NCBI GenBank assembly: GCA_934167435.1
Contig: CAKPKZ010000006.1
Location: 1-27,292 of the forward strand
Length of the DNA: 27,292 bases
Source of the DNA: an uncultured Clostridia bacterium
GTDB taxonomy: Bacteria > Bacillota > Clostridia > TANB77 > CAG-508
Direction of reading: 5' to 3'
Part shown: piece after piece, positions 1 through 7,487 of the stretch
How the letters are laid out: each line of letters begins with the position of its first letter
Numbering within the stretch: the stretch's first letter is position 1
The notes under the pieces: model-generated
Databases searched by the model: none
What the model saw: the letters and a program-made list of their open reading frames with translations, nothing else
Told to the model about the DNA's origin: nothing
Program-made: the position numbers and the translations under genes

Positions 1-702
1 GTATAATTGTTGTATCATTTGAGAGAAAAATATTGTAAGCAAGAAATCATATGCTGTATGAGTATCTGATGAAATTACATATACTGCTGTTTTCTTATTT
101 CCTATATCCTCAAAATTTATTGTATCTGTTGAAGTAAGTTCTGCAATTTCTTTTGAGTCAAATTTTCCTAATTTTGACTGCAATGAACTTAATATTGACC
201 CATATGTTTTCTCTGGTGCAATTTCTATTGACTTATAATACATTCTTGCAGGATGATCATATGGTAATTGACTAATTAACTCGGTAAGTAGGTTATTTCC
301 TCCATTGGTATTTGCCGCTCTTACAAGCTCTGCGCAACTTGCTAAGTTTTGTTCCTCTTCTGGTCTCTTAGCTATTAAATAATAAATTAATGCTTTTAGT
401 AACATTTCTGCCATATCATCCCAATAAGGATCACTAGAACTGTCTGTTTTTTGTCCTCTTATTATAGTATTTGCTATAACATCAACATCAAGTTCTGATG
501 ATATATGCATTAAAGGGTTATAACCATCACTAAATTGTGGACGTACTAGATTTAAAACTTTTATTTCATAGCCATTCTTTTTTAAGTATCCTGCCGTTTG
601 ATCATAAAGTTCTCCCTTAGGATCTGTAAATATATATGATCCTAAACATTGATATGCATTTGGTATTGAATATGATGCAGATTTACCAGAACCTGATCCG
701 TC
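1..702 (-). CDS. VirD4/TraG-like type IV coupling ATPase, main ATPase part (partial, after frameshift)
   Basis: Continuation, in the next frame, of the gene that starts at 1165. VirD4/TraG coupling proteins are membrane ATPases that bring relaxosome DNA or substrates to a type IV secretion channel. The frame opens with the Walker A motif GSGSGKS (codons at 699-679) and continues without a stop to base 1, so the C-terminus lies outside the window. Typical family segments follow: YIFTDPKGELYDQT about 20 residues on, NLVRP, YNPL, DPYWDDMAEMLLKALIYY and the ATPase core up to AVYVISSDTHTAYDFL. The fragment has no start codon of its own near the frameshift. The break is a single extra base at about 700. 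Either the gene is inactive, or the base is an assembly error, or frameshifting restores it. The family call is firm; functionality is unknown. Confidence 0.82.
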
Positions 703-1165
703 CAACAACTAATACATTTACGTTTCCCCTCTTGTCTAACGGTAAATAGTTATTTTGTGCTAAAATAAGTCCTTTTTTGTTATTTAATACTCTATATTGT
801 TCTCCATGTTGACTCCAATCACTAGATCCATGCTCTATATCTGTAAATTCGTTTTTAGGCATAGATTTGAAAAATCCAATAACATATAATATTAAGTATA
901 TTATTGTTACAACTACTAATGTATTAATAAATTCTCCTATTGCATTGTTCGAAAAAATATCTCCTATTGTTTTTATTGGATTAATCATTGATGTTGTTAT
1001 ACTTTCTATAAATACATTAATATCAAATTGTCCTGATGCTTTTGCTAAAAATATGCTATAAGATATAGGCGAAACAAATACTATGGTTAGTACAAACCAT
1101 AGTATTAAACATAATATAAATTTTTTCCTATTTCTTTCTATAGCACCTTTGATTTTATAATTCAT
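683..1165 (-). CDS. VirD4/TraG-like coupling protein, N-terminal membrane part (frameshifted)
   Basis: The 160-residue open frame carries the N-terminal membrane anchor of a VirD4/TraG coupling protein. Two hydrophobic segments are visible, around residues 17-40 and 78-98, followed by a soluble stretch with HGSSDWS and the GLILAQNN strand that usually precedes the nucleotide-binding domain. The frame reaches VNVLVVG, the strand leading into Walker A, then reads five wrong residues and stops at 683. Removing one base at about 700 joins VVG directly to GSGSGKS, giving the canonical VVGGSGSGKS. The start ATG has an AGGTGAT ribosome binding site six bases upstream. It follows two small genes on the same strand with short gaps, so it probably belongs to their transcript. 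Confidence 0.8.
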   Translation of the reverse strand: MNYKIKGAIERNRKKFILCLILWFVLTIVFVSPISYSIFLAKASGQFDINVFIESITTSMINPIKTIGDIFSNNAIGEFINTLVVVTIIYLILYVIGFFKSMPKNEFTDIEHGSSDWSQHGEQYRVLNNKKGLILAQNNYLPLDKRGNVNVLVVGRIRFW

Positions 1166-1187
1166 AAAAAATCACCTACTCTTTTGT

Positions 1188-1517
1188 TTATCTACTTTTA
1201 TTTTGTGTTGTAGTTACTTCTTTAACGTCTCTTCCTTGGGCTTTTCTTGTTTTTAATATTTCTTTCATTTTATCTAAATTTGCTTTTTGTTTTACTTTTT
1301 TACCACTTTCTTTATTTGTATATTCTCTATATGCTTTATCTCCATCTATAACACATGTGTGTGATTCTGGTTTTGTTATATTTAATTCGTAGTTTTCTAC
1401 GTCTCTACCTGTCATTAATACTCCAAAACCTATTTCAATTCCTTTTTCATCTGTTGACATTGTTATTGCTGCAGGCCCAAAATTATTTGCTTCCTCTCTT
1501 TTTGATGCATTATTCAT
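1188..1517 (-). CDS. Hypothetical 109-aa protein in the VirD4 transcript
   Basis: I do not recognise this protein. It has 109 residues, no signal peptide and no membrane segment. The first half contains short hydrophobic strands (AAITMSTDEKG, IGFGVLMTG), and the C-terminal third is lysine-rich and probably helical (KKVKQKANLDKMKEILKTRK), ending in a polar tail. An AGGAGG site lies just before the start ATG. It lies 14 bases after the 174-aa gene and 22 bases before the VirD4-like gene on the same strand, so the three are likely co-transcribed. By position it may be a conjugation accessory or DNA-binding protein; this is inference from context only. Confidence 0.6.
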   Translation of the reverse strand: MNNASKREEANNFGPAAITMSTDEKGIEIGFGVLMTGRDVENYELNITKPESHTCVIDGDKAYREYTNKESGKKVKQKANLDKMKEILKTRKAQGRDVKEVTTTQNKSR

Positions 1518-1531
1518 ATTTTACAATCCTC

Positions 1532-2056
1532 CTAATTTTCTTTTTTGTCTCTAATTTCAAAGGCAAAATAAGATTTATATGGTTTTAATTTACATTTTCC
1601 TTTTACTTCATTTGTTTTTTCATCAAAATATAATGTTGGTTTTATTTCTTCTGTTGTTTCTGGGTCTATTATACAAATTGGTCTCTTTAAATTTGGTGTA
1701 TACTTAAAATCTTTATATTCTTTCTCATTTTCTGAATATAAATTATCAAATTTTAGTGGCATTGGTTTTTTACTAATAGAAACTTTATCATTATTTAATA
1801 ATGCCATATTAACAACAACTCTATCTTTTCCAAATGATAAAATAACTAATTGGTCTTCATCTTCTGATGGGTTGTCTATATAAAAAGTTTTTCTCCTCAT
1901 ATCGCCACGTATTTCTTCTGTAAAGTCTAATCGTTCAATTGTGTATTTAGGCGATTCTTTTAAAAATTCTTTTTCTGTTTTATTTATTTGATAAATTACT
2001 GTATTAACTCCTTGTGGATCTGTAATGCTAAAGTGTTTACCTTGCCACATCTCCAT
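1532..2056 (-). CDS. Hypothetical 174-aa soluble protein, first gene of the VirD4 transcript
   Basis: No family recognised. The 174-residue protein has no membrane segment or signal peptide and is rich in acidic and lysine residues. It reads as alternating beta-strand-like stretches (DQLVILSFGKDRVVVNMALL, KRPICIIDPET, YFAFEIRD), suggesting a small beta-rich domain. It is the first gene of a minus-strand set ending in a VirD4-like ATPase. Its ATG is preceded by a GAGGTG ribosome binding site, and a perfect-consensus promoter lies about 70 bases upstream. A conjugation-related role is suggested only by the neighbours. Confidence 0.6.
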   Translation of the reverse strand: MEMWQGKHFSITDPQGVNTVIYQINKTEKEFLKESPKYTIERLDFTEEIRGDMRRKTFYIDNPSEDEDQLVILSFGKDRVVVNMALLNNDKVSISKKPMPLKFDNLYSENEKEYKDFKYTPNLKRPICIIDPETTEEIKPTLYFDEKTNEVKGKCKLKPYKSYFAFEIRDKKEN

Positions 2057-2098
2057 TTTTACAACACCTCATTTCTATGTTTAAATCCATAGTTTATC

Positions 2099-2117
2099 TT
2101 TAGTGTAAACCACTAAA
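2099..2117. repeat. 19-bp palindrome at the predicted start site (operator candidate)
   Basis: TTTAGTG and CACTAAA form perfect 7-base arms around the five-base centre TAAAC. The palindrome covers the predicted transcription start of the promoter at 2122-2150. That position suits a repressor operator; in RNA it could also form a 5' stem. No known operator was matched. Confidence 0.45.
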
Positions 2118-2121
2118 AATA

Positions 2122-2150
2122 ATTATATAGTATTTTGTTATATTTGTCAA
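2122..2150 (-). promoter_or_regulatory. Perfect-consensus sigma-A promoter of the VirD4-associated genes
   Basis: On the minus strand TTGACA (2150-2145) is followed after exactly 17 bases by TATAAT (2127-2122). Transcription should start near 2115. Both hexamers match the vegetative consensus fully, so the accessory genes could be strongly transcribed unless repressed. Confidence 0.75.
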
Positions 2151-2167
2151 TATAAGGTAACATAATT

Positions 2168-3046
2168 TTATGTATTTCTTGGATTGAATTTTGATACTTT
2201 ATTTAATTTTTCAAAAAGCTTTTTTTCTTCTTCTTCTAATTGTTTTGGTACCATTATTTTTACTTCTGCTATTAGGTCTCCTTGTGTTTTGTTTTTACTT
2301 TTAAATCCTTTTCCTGGTATTTTTATTATTTCTCCACTTTGCATTCCTTTCGGAATATATACTTGTGTTTGTTCTTCTAACGATTGTAAATCTACTCTTG
2401 CACCTAATGCAGCCTCCCATGGTGTTATATAAAGATTTGTATATATATCATTTCCTTTAAGTTTAAATTGATTATTATCCTCTACATTTATTTTTATTAA
2501 AAAATCACCGTTCTTGCCTCCGTTTTTGCCGTTTTTTCCTTGACCTATTAATCTAATTTTTTCACCATTATTAATTCCGGCAGGTACAGTTACTACAATA
2601 GTTTTAGAATTTCCTTCTATATTTTTTAATTCTATTTTCTTGTCTGTTCCATTATAGGCTTCATATATACTTATATTAATTTGTGTTTCAACATCTTCAC
2701 CTCTTATAGGTTTTTGGTTACTATTTTCTTTTGATGCTTCTTCTTTATTTACGCTTCCTAAAAATATATTAAATATTGATGCTGAATCATTTTTACCATT
2801 AAATACTTTTTGCTGTCTACCAACATTGTAATTCCATATTCTGTCATATCTTCTTTTAGACGCTGGTACTGATAATATTTTATATGCTTCATTTATATCT
2901 TTTATTCTTTCTTCTGCTAATGAATCCCCCACATTTACATCTGGGTGATATTTTTTTGCAGCTGCTCTATATGCTGTTTTCACATCTTCTATTGAAACCC
3001 TACTTGTTTGTAAATCTAATATTTTATAATAATCTTTAAAAACCAT
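2168..3046 (-). CDS. DnaJ-type co-chaperone without zinc-finger domain (CbpA/DnaJ-like)
   Basis: The N-terminal J domain spans about residues 4-68 and carries the invariant HPD tripeptide (KYHPDVN), which stimulates Hsp70 ATPase activity. A polar linker replaces a clear Gly/Phe-rich region. The rest is the two-part substrate-binding C-terminal domain of the DnaJ family, with VPAGINNGEKIRLIGQG, a glycine-rich GKNGKNGGKNGDF stretch, the NLYITPWEAALGA segment and VYIPKGMQSGEIIKIPGKG. The four CxxCxGxG zinc-finger motifs of canonical DnaJ are absent, and the length (292 aa) fits CbpA-type proteins. The start has a strong GGGAGG site. It is monocistronic with its own promoter, not in a hrcA-grpE-dnaK operon, so it is probably an extra DnaJ paralogue. 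Confidence 0.88.
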   Translation of the reverse strand: MVFKDYYKILDLQTSRVSIEDVKTAYRAAAKKYHPDVNVGDSLAEERIKDINEAYKILSVPASKRRYDRIWNYNVGRQQKVFNGKNDSASIFNIFLGSVNKEEASKENSNQKPIRGEDVETQINISIYEAYNGTDKKIELKNIEGNSKTIVVTVPAGINNGEKIRLIGQGKNGKNGGKNGDFLIKINVEDNNQFKLKGNDIYTNLYITPWEAALGARVDLQSLEEQTQVYIPKGMQSGEIIKIPGKGFKSKNKTQGDLIAEVKIMVPKQLEEEEKKLFEKLNKVSKFNPRNT

Positions 3047-3075
3047 TTGACATCCTCCCTTAATCAGGTAGGTAT

Positions 3076-3081
3076 ATTATA
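3076..3081 (-). promoter_or_regulatory. Extended -10 promoter of the dnaJ-like gene
   Basis: On the minus strand TGGTATAAT gives a full TATAAT preceded by TGn, about 30 bases before the dnaJ-like start codon. The -35 region would fall in the ddl terminator stem and is poor, consistent with an extended -10 promoter. Confidence 0.55.
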
Positions 3082-3094
3082 CCATAAATTAATA

Positions 3095-3120
3095 AAAAAT
3101 CCATAGTTTTATGGATTTTT
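3095..3120 (-). terminator. Intrinsic terminator of the VanW-murF-ddl operon
   Basis: The arms AAAAATCCAT and ATGGATTTTT (10 bp) enclose a six-base loop. On the minus strand the stem is followed by a T-rich tract. The ddl stop codon overlaps the upstream arm, so termination comes immediately after translation ends. Confidence 0.8.
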
Positions 3121-4147
3121 ATTTTAGACTTAATTCTATTAAATTATCTAATAGTTTTGAGTATTCTATTTTGTCATGTTCGAAAAGTTTTGGATACATA
3201 CTTATACTTGTAAAACCTGGCAATGTATTTATTTCATTTATATATATTTTGCCTGTATTATTTTCTATAAAGAAATCTACTCTAGATAATCCTTTTCCAT
3301 CTATAGCTTTAAATGCCTTTATAGCTAATTTTTGTATTTGTTCTTCTTGTGCCTTATCAATTGGAGCTGGTATTATAGTTTTAGAATTGTCATCATTATA
3401 TTTTGCATTATAACTATAGAATTCTGACGCAGATTTTACTTCTCCCACACAAGATGCAATAACATCCTCATTTCCTAATACTGCACATTCAACTTCCCTA
3501 CCATTTATTCCTTCCTCTATCAAGATTTTTTTGTCATACTTTGCAGCTTCTATTATTGCTTTTTCTAATTCTTCTTTATTATGTGCTTTGTTTATTCCAA
3601 CGCTAGAACCTGAATTAGAAGGTTTTATAAACATTGGAAATTTTATTTTATTAATTACTTTATTAATTATATCGTTTAAATTTAATTTTTCCTCATTGAA
3701 TTTATCATCTACATATATATAATTATTATCATCCTTTTTTACATATATATATTTTGCTTGATTAATATTTGCTTTTTCAAATATTATTTTAGAATATACT
3801 TTATCCATCCCAACACTAGAAGCTAAAACTTTACATCCAACATATGGTTTATTCAATAATTCAAATAATCCTTGAATTGTTCCATCTTCCCCATATAGCC
3901 CATGTAAAACTGGAAATATAACATCCACATTTTTTAAATATTTCATTATATTTTCTATTTCTGTTTTTTCTTCTAGTTCGTTAGCACTTTTTACTTTGTA
4001 CCAATTACCATTCGAACTTATATATATAGGAAAAATTTCATATTTATTTACATCTAAATTCTTAATTACAGAGGATGCAGAAATGCAAGATACCTCTTTT
4101 TCTGTTGACATCCCACCAAATATCACAGCTACTTTTAATTTAGCCAA
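3119..4147 (-). CDS. ddl: D-alanine--D-alanine ligase
   Basis: This ATP-grasp ligase joins two D-alanines to make the terminal dipeptide of peptidoglycan precursors. Family signatures are clear: N-terminal VAVIFGGMSTEKEVS, the dinucleotide-like LHGLYGEDG segment, FIKPSNSGSSVGI in the ATP-grasp core, LIEEGINGREVECAVLG and the C-terminal metal-binding EINTLPGFTSISMYP. At 342 aa it is close to normal Ddl length. The start ATG directly abuts the murF stop codon, implying translational coupling. MurF uses the Ddl product as substrate, so the neighbours catalyse consecutive steps. Nothing suggests a D-Ala-D-Lac (VanA-like) variant, but the specificity residue was not tested. Confidence 0.95.
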   Translation of the reverse strand: MAKLKVAVIFGGMSTEKEVSCISASSVIKNLDVNKYEIFPIYISSNGNWYKVKSANELEEKTEIENIMKYLKNVDVIFPVLHGLYGEDGTIQGLFELLNKPYVGCKVLASSVGMDKVYSKIIFEKANINQAKYIYVKKDDNNYIYVDDKFNEEKLNLNDIINKVINKIKFPMFIKPSNSGSSVGINKAHNKEELEKAIIEAAKYDKKILIEEGINGREVECAVLGNEDVIASCVGEVKSASEFYSYNAKYNDDNSKTIIPAPIDKAQEEQIQKLAIKAFKAIDGKGLSRVDFFIENNTGKIYINEINTLPGFTSISMYPKLFEHDKIEYSKLLDNLIELSLK

Positions 4148-5542
4148 TTAAAACACCTCTTTCAATTTATCTACTATATCAAAAAATCGCATTCCATTTG
4201 AAGCTTTAAATAATATAACGTCATTTTTTGTCCAAATATCTTTTATATATTTAACAACACTATTTGCATCATTTAAATATACTATTTTCTCCGCATCCAT
4301 ATTACTTTTTTTGGCTTGTTCTACTATATATTTAGCATTTTTTCCTAAACATATTAAAATATCAATATTATTTTTTACTACTTCTTTTCCTACATTTTCA
4401 TGTAATTCTTTAGAAAATTCGCCTAGTTCAAGCATATCTCCTAAAACAGCTATTTTTCTATTTTGTTTAAATGTACCTAAATATTTTAAAGTTGCTTGCA
4501 TAGACTCAAAACTAGCATTATATGTATCATTTATAATCTTAACACCATTTGCAAGTTCTTGTATGTCCATTCTTCTTTTGGTTAATTCAAATTCTTGTAT
4601 TCCCTTTACAATTTCATTGTATTCTATTCCATTTTCTTTCCCAACACAAATCGCACATAGTGCATTATATATAAAATGAATTCCTCCTACTGGAACTGTT
4701 ACATTTAATTGTGTATTATTATTCTTGCATATAAATTCACTATACGTTTCAAATAATTTTATATTTTTTGCCATAAATTCACTTTCGTTTTCAATTCCAT
4801 ATGTAATAGTTTCTACTTCGTTTCCATTTTCTAAATTCCATTTATTTAGTAAATCATTATCATTATTTATTATTAATTTCTTATTTTTCATTCCTGCTAA
4901 TATTTCTAATTTTGCTTTTAATATGTTTTGTCTTGATCCTAAATTACCTATATGTGATGTTCCTACATTTGTTATTACAGAAATAGTTGGTTTTGCAATT
5001 TTACTTAATAATTCTATTTCTCCTAAATGATTCATTCCCATTTCAAGCACTGCTGCTTCATGGTCTTGTAATTTTAAAATTGTAAATGGTAACCCAAGAT
5101 TATTATTGTTATTTCCTTCTGTTTTTAATGTTTTATATTTTTTTGACATTACACTTGCAATTATATCTTTTGTACTAGTTTTACCAACACTACCAGTTAC
5201 AGCAATTATTGGTATATTATATAGACTTCTTTTAAAGCTAGCAATACTATATAATGCATTTAATGTATCATAAACTTTTATTATTGTTTTTCCTCTAAAT
5301 TCCTCTAAATCTTCTTTATTAAAATCTATATCTTGAACAATAACAGCACTAGCCCCTTTTTCTAAAGCTTCTTTCCAAAATATATTTCCGTCAAAATTAG
5401 CTCCTTTTATTGCTAAATATATATCTCCTTCATTTATATTTCTGGTATCTTTAGAAAAATTTTCGCATTCTAAATTTTCATTTCCTATTATTAATTTACC
5501 TTTAGTAACTTCTAATATATCTTTTACTAATATTTTTTTCAT
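4148..5542 (-). CDS. murF: UDP-N-acetylmuramoyl-tripeptide--D-alanyl-D-alanine ligase
   Basis: MurF adds the D-Ala-D-Ala dipeptide to the UDP-MurNAc-tripeptide in the cytoplasm, the last step of the Mur ligase series. The 464-residue protein has the expected three parts: an N-terminal substrate domain (SKDTRNINEGDIYLAIKG), a central ATP-binding domain with GSVGKTSTK near residue 117 and EGNNNNNLGLP just after it, and a C-terminal domain with NDTYNASFESMQATL and VLGDMLELGE. It is the middle gene of a VanW-domain protein/murF/ddl operon, 17 bases after the first gene and touching ddl. Length and motifs are intact. Confidence 0.95.
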   Translation of the reverse strand: MKKILVKDILEVTKGKLIIGNENLECENFSKDTRNINEGDIYLAIKGANFDGNIFWKEALEKGASAVIVQDIDFNKEDLEEFRGKTIIKVYDTLNALYSIASFKRSLYNIPIIAVTGSVGKTSTKDIIASVMSKKYKTLKTEGNNNNNLGLPFTILKLQDHEAAVLEMGMNHLGEIELLSKIAKPTISVITNVGTSHIGNLGSRQNILKAKLEILAGMKNKKLIINNDNDLLNKWNLENGNEVETITYGIENESEFMAKNIKLFETYSEFICKNNNTQLNVTVPVGGIHFIYNALCAICVGKENGIEYNEIVKGIQEFELTKRRMDIQELANGVKIINDTYNASFESMQATLKYLGTFKQNRKIAVLGDMLELGEFSKELHENVGKEVVKNNIDILICLGKNAKYIVEQAKKSNMDAEKIVYLNDANSVVKYIKDIWTKNDVILFKASNGMRFFDIVDKLKEVF

Positions 5543-5559
5543 GTTCCACCTCTATACTA

Positions 5560-7101
5560 TTAATGCTTTTTATATGTATCCTTTGAAAGTAATTCTGAAC
5601 TTACTACTTGCCCATTCTTTTTTAATATTTTATATGCTTGCGAATTTAAAGAGTTTGCAGTTGAACTTGTAATTTTAGTTGAAATTTCCACTTCATATTC
5701 ATTATCTGTTTTTAATCCATATATTTTAAAACTTGCTATTCCTCCTGAAACTGAGCACATTATTTTTATAGGGTATTGTCTATTGTTTTTAAATTTAAAA
5801 TCTAAAGCTCCATATACTACTGTTGCATCTCTACTTGCTCCAACATAAGATGGCACAAATTGGTGATTACTTCTTTCTACAATTTCTAAATTTGCAAATA
5901 CAACAGCATTATATAATGTTGAAGTAATTTGACAAATTCCCCCACCTAAACCATCTTCTACTCTTCCACTTACATATATTGGTGCTTCCTTATAGCCTGC
6001 TGCAATTGTCCTTTTTCCTACTACCTTATTATATGAGAAAACCTCGCCTGGCATTAACACAGTTCCATTTATTTTATTTGATGCTAATATTAAATTTGTA
6101 GTTCTGTTTTTATTACTTGCTGCATATTTAGTTGAAAATGTTGATAATAAGTCTGGAAAAGCCTCAGTTCCTATCATATTAGTTGTAACTTTAGGATAAA
6201 GTATTTTTAGCGGTATTATATACTCTTCTTTATCCTCTTCTAACATTTTTTTTACTTCATCTATTGAAACTTCAAAATCTACACCATTTTCGCTTGGATA
6301 AACTGTGAATGGATTTTGTGTATAATATGCATCTTTTGCTTCTTTATGTATCTGAGAATAAATTTCGTCAATGTTTATTGAAGATGGTTCTTTGCTTATT
6401 TTTATAATTTCTAAATTATTTTTTAAATCTAAATTATAGATTTTATTTTTTATATTTTCTGCCATTTTTTCTTCGTCTACAACATTTCCAGTTTTTCCTT
6501 TTGTAACAAATAATTTATTTTCTTCTATGTAATAACTGCTTTCTATTACTTTATCTGGTAAATTAGCAGACATTTCTTCTAAATTACTCTTTAACCTTTT
6601 TTCATCAATCGATAAAGTTAAATCTATATTTATATTTGATATATTTGCTTGAATTATATTCCAATTATTAACAAATACATTTCCATTTCTTCCAATATTA
6701 TATGCAACATCTACAGCTTCTTCTACATTAAAATTAATATTTAATTCCTCAGACGAAATTGCACATTCATAATTTTCTGATTTAAATCGAATTTCTTCTG
6801 GTATATTGCTGTTTATATAGTCTTTTATTTTTGTTATTGCTTCTTCTTTATTTAAATTTGAAATATTTATTCCTTTAATATAAATTCCATTATATATTTT
6901 TGTATTTTTAGTATTAATATATGTAAAAGCTACTGTAATAATTAATATAATTGTTATAAAAATTAAAACTAAAATACTAAAAATTGCTAAAACATCTGAT
7001 TTTGTCTTTTCTACTCTTTTTGGTAATGCATTTCCTTGTTCTTTTTTCTCTTTAACTTCTAAATTCTCTTTTTTTTCTATTGTACTTTCTTTTACTTTCA
7101 T
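5560..7101 (-). CDS. VanW-family membrane-anchored protein with PG-binding-4-like domain
   Basis: The protein has a charged cytoplasmic N-terminus (about 38 residues), one membrane helix (about residues 39-63) and a large extracytoplasmic part. The middle repeats resemble the PG_binding_4 domain that often precedes VanW. The VanW domain lies in the C-terminal 200 residues, with GTVLMPGEVFSYNKVVGKRT, GGGICQITSTLYNAV and SNHQFVPSYVGASRDATV. VanW proteins are common in Firmicutes; their biochemical role is unsettled, and the name does not imply vancomycin resistance here. A recognisable full G5 domain is not seen after VanW. It is the first gene of the murF-ddl operon, which supports an envelope role. 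The ATG has an AGGAGA site, and a TATAAT hexamer sits at 7132-7127 with a weak -35. Confidence 0.88.
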   Translation of the reverse strand: MKVKESTIEKKENLEVKEKKEQGNALPKRVEKTKSDVLAIFSILVLIFITIILIITVAFTYINTKNTKIYNGIYIKGINISNLNKEEAITKIKDYINSNIPEEIRFKSENYECAISSEELNINFNVEEAVDVAYNIGRNGNVFVNNWNIIQANISNINIDLTLSIDEKRLKSNLEEMSANLPDKVIESSYYIEENKLFVTKGKTGNVVDEEKMAENIKNKIYNLDLKNNLEIIKISKEPSSINIDEIYSQIHKEAKDAYYTQNPFTVYPSENGVDFEVSIDEVKKMLEEDKEEYIIPLKILYPKVTTNMIGTEAFPDLLSTFSTKYAASNKNRTTNLILASNKINGTVLMPGEVFSYNKVVGKRTIAAGYKEAPIYVSGRVEDGLGGGICQITSTLYNAVVFANLEIVERSNHQFVPSYVGASRDATVVYGALDFKFKNNRQYPIKIMCSVSGGIASFKIYGLKTDNEYEVEISTKITSSTANSLNSQAYKILKKNGQVVSSELLSKDTYKKH

Positions 7102-7258
7102 CTTTTTCTCCTATTTTTATCTCTGGATTATAGTATATCACATTGTGTAATAAAATGTCACTTTGAAACAAAAAATTTCCAAAATATTATTAAAAATTTT
7201 GTATATAATATTATTATAAAGCTTTATTTTTTAGTTTTATAATAATTAGGAGGATATT

Positions 7259-7432
7259 ATGTCTAGAAATAGTAAATTAATGTCTGAAAACTTAAAAGAA
7301 GAAATTGCCAAAGAATTAGGTGTTTACGATCAAGTAAAAAATGATGGTGGAAGTTGGGCAAATGTTTCTTCAAAAACATGTGGCAACATAGTTTCAAAGG
7401 CAATCGAAATAGCTAATCGTTCAGTTGAATAG
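7259..7432 (+). CDS. Short alpha/beta-type small acid-soluble spore protein
   Basis: This 57-residue protein has the layout of alpha/beta-type SASPs, which coat and protect spore DNA. The first conserved block is LKEEIAKELGV, matching the EIAxELGV helix that includes the site cut by the germination protease GPR. The second block, SSKTCGNIVSKAIEIA, lies where the TSREAGSVGG-type block normally is, but is divergent and contains Cys and no GG pair. AGGAGG at 7248-7253 fixes the start. The gene is isolated between the divergent VanW operon and the convergent ypeB. A weak sigma-G-like match (GTATA at 7201, CTTTATT at 7222) lies upstream. Family assignment is likely; DNA-binding competence is less sure. 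Confidence 0.78.
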   Translation: MSRNSKLMSENLKEEIAKELGVYDQVKNDGGSWANVSSKTCGNIVSKAIEIANRSVE

Positions 7433-7441
7433 CTTATGTAT

Positions 7442-7471
7442 AAACCGGAAAATTAATTTATTTTCCGGTTT
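7442..7471. terminator. Terminator between the SASP gene and ypeB
   Basis: AAACCGGAAAA and TTTTCCGGTTT form an 11-bp stem with an eight-base loop. A T-rich tract follows on the plus strand, so it mainly ends the SASP transcript. It may also act on the convergent ypeB transcript. Confidence 0.85.
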
Positions 7472-7487
7472 TTATAATTTAAATTTA

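Noticed and set aside
5560..7101. Vancomycin resistance determinant
   Set aside because: VanW-domain proteins are widespread and no vanH, vanA/B or vanX is present; ddl and murF look ordinary.
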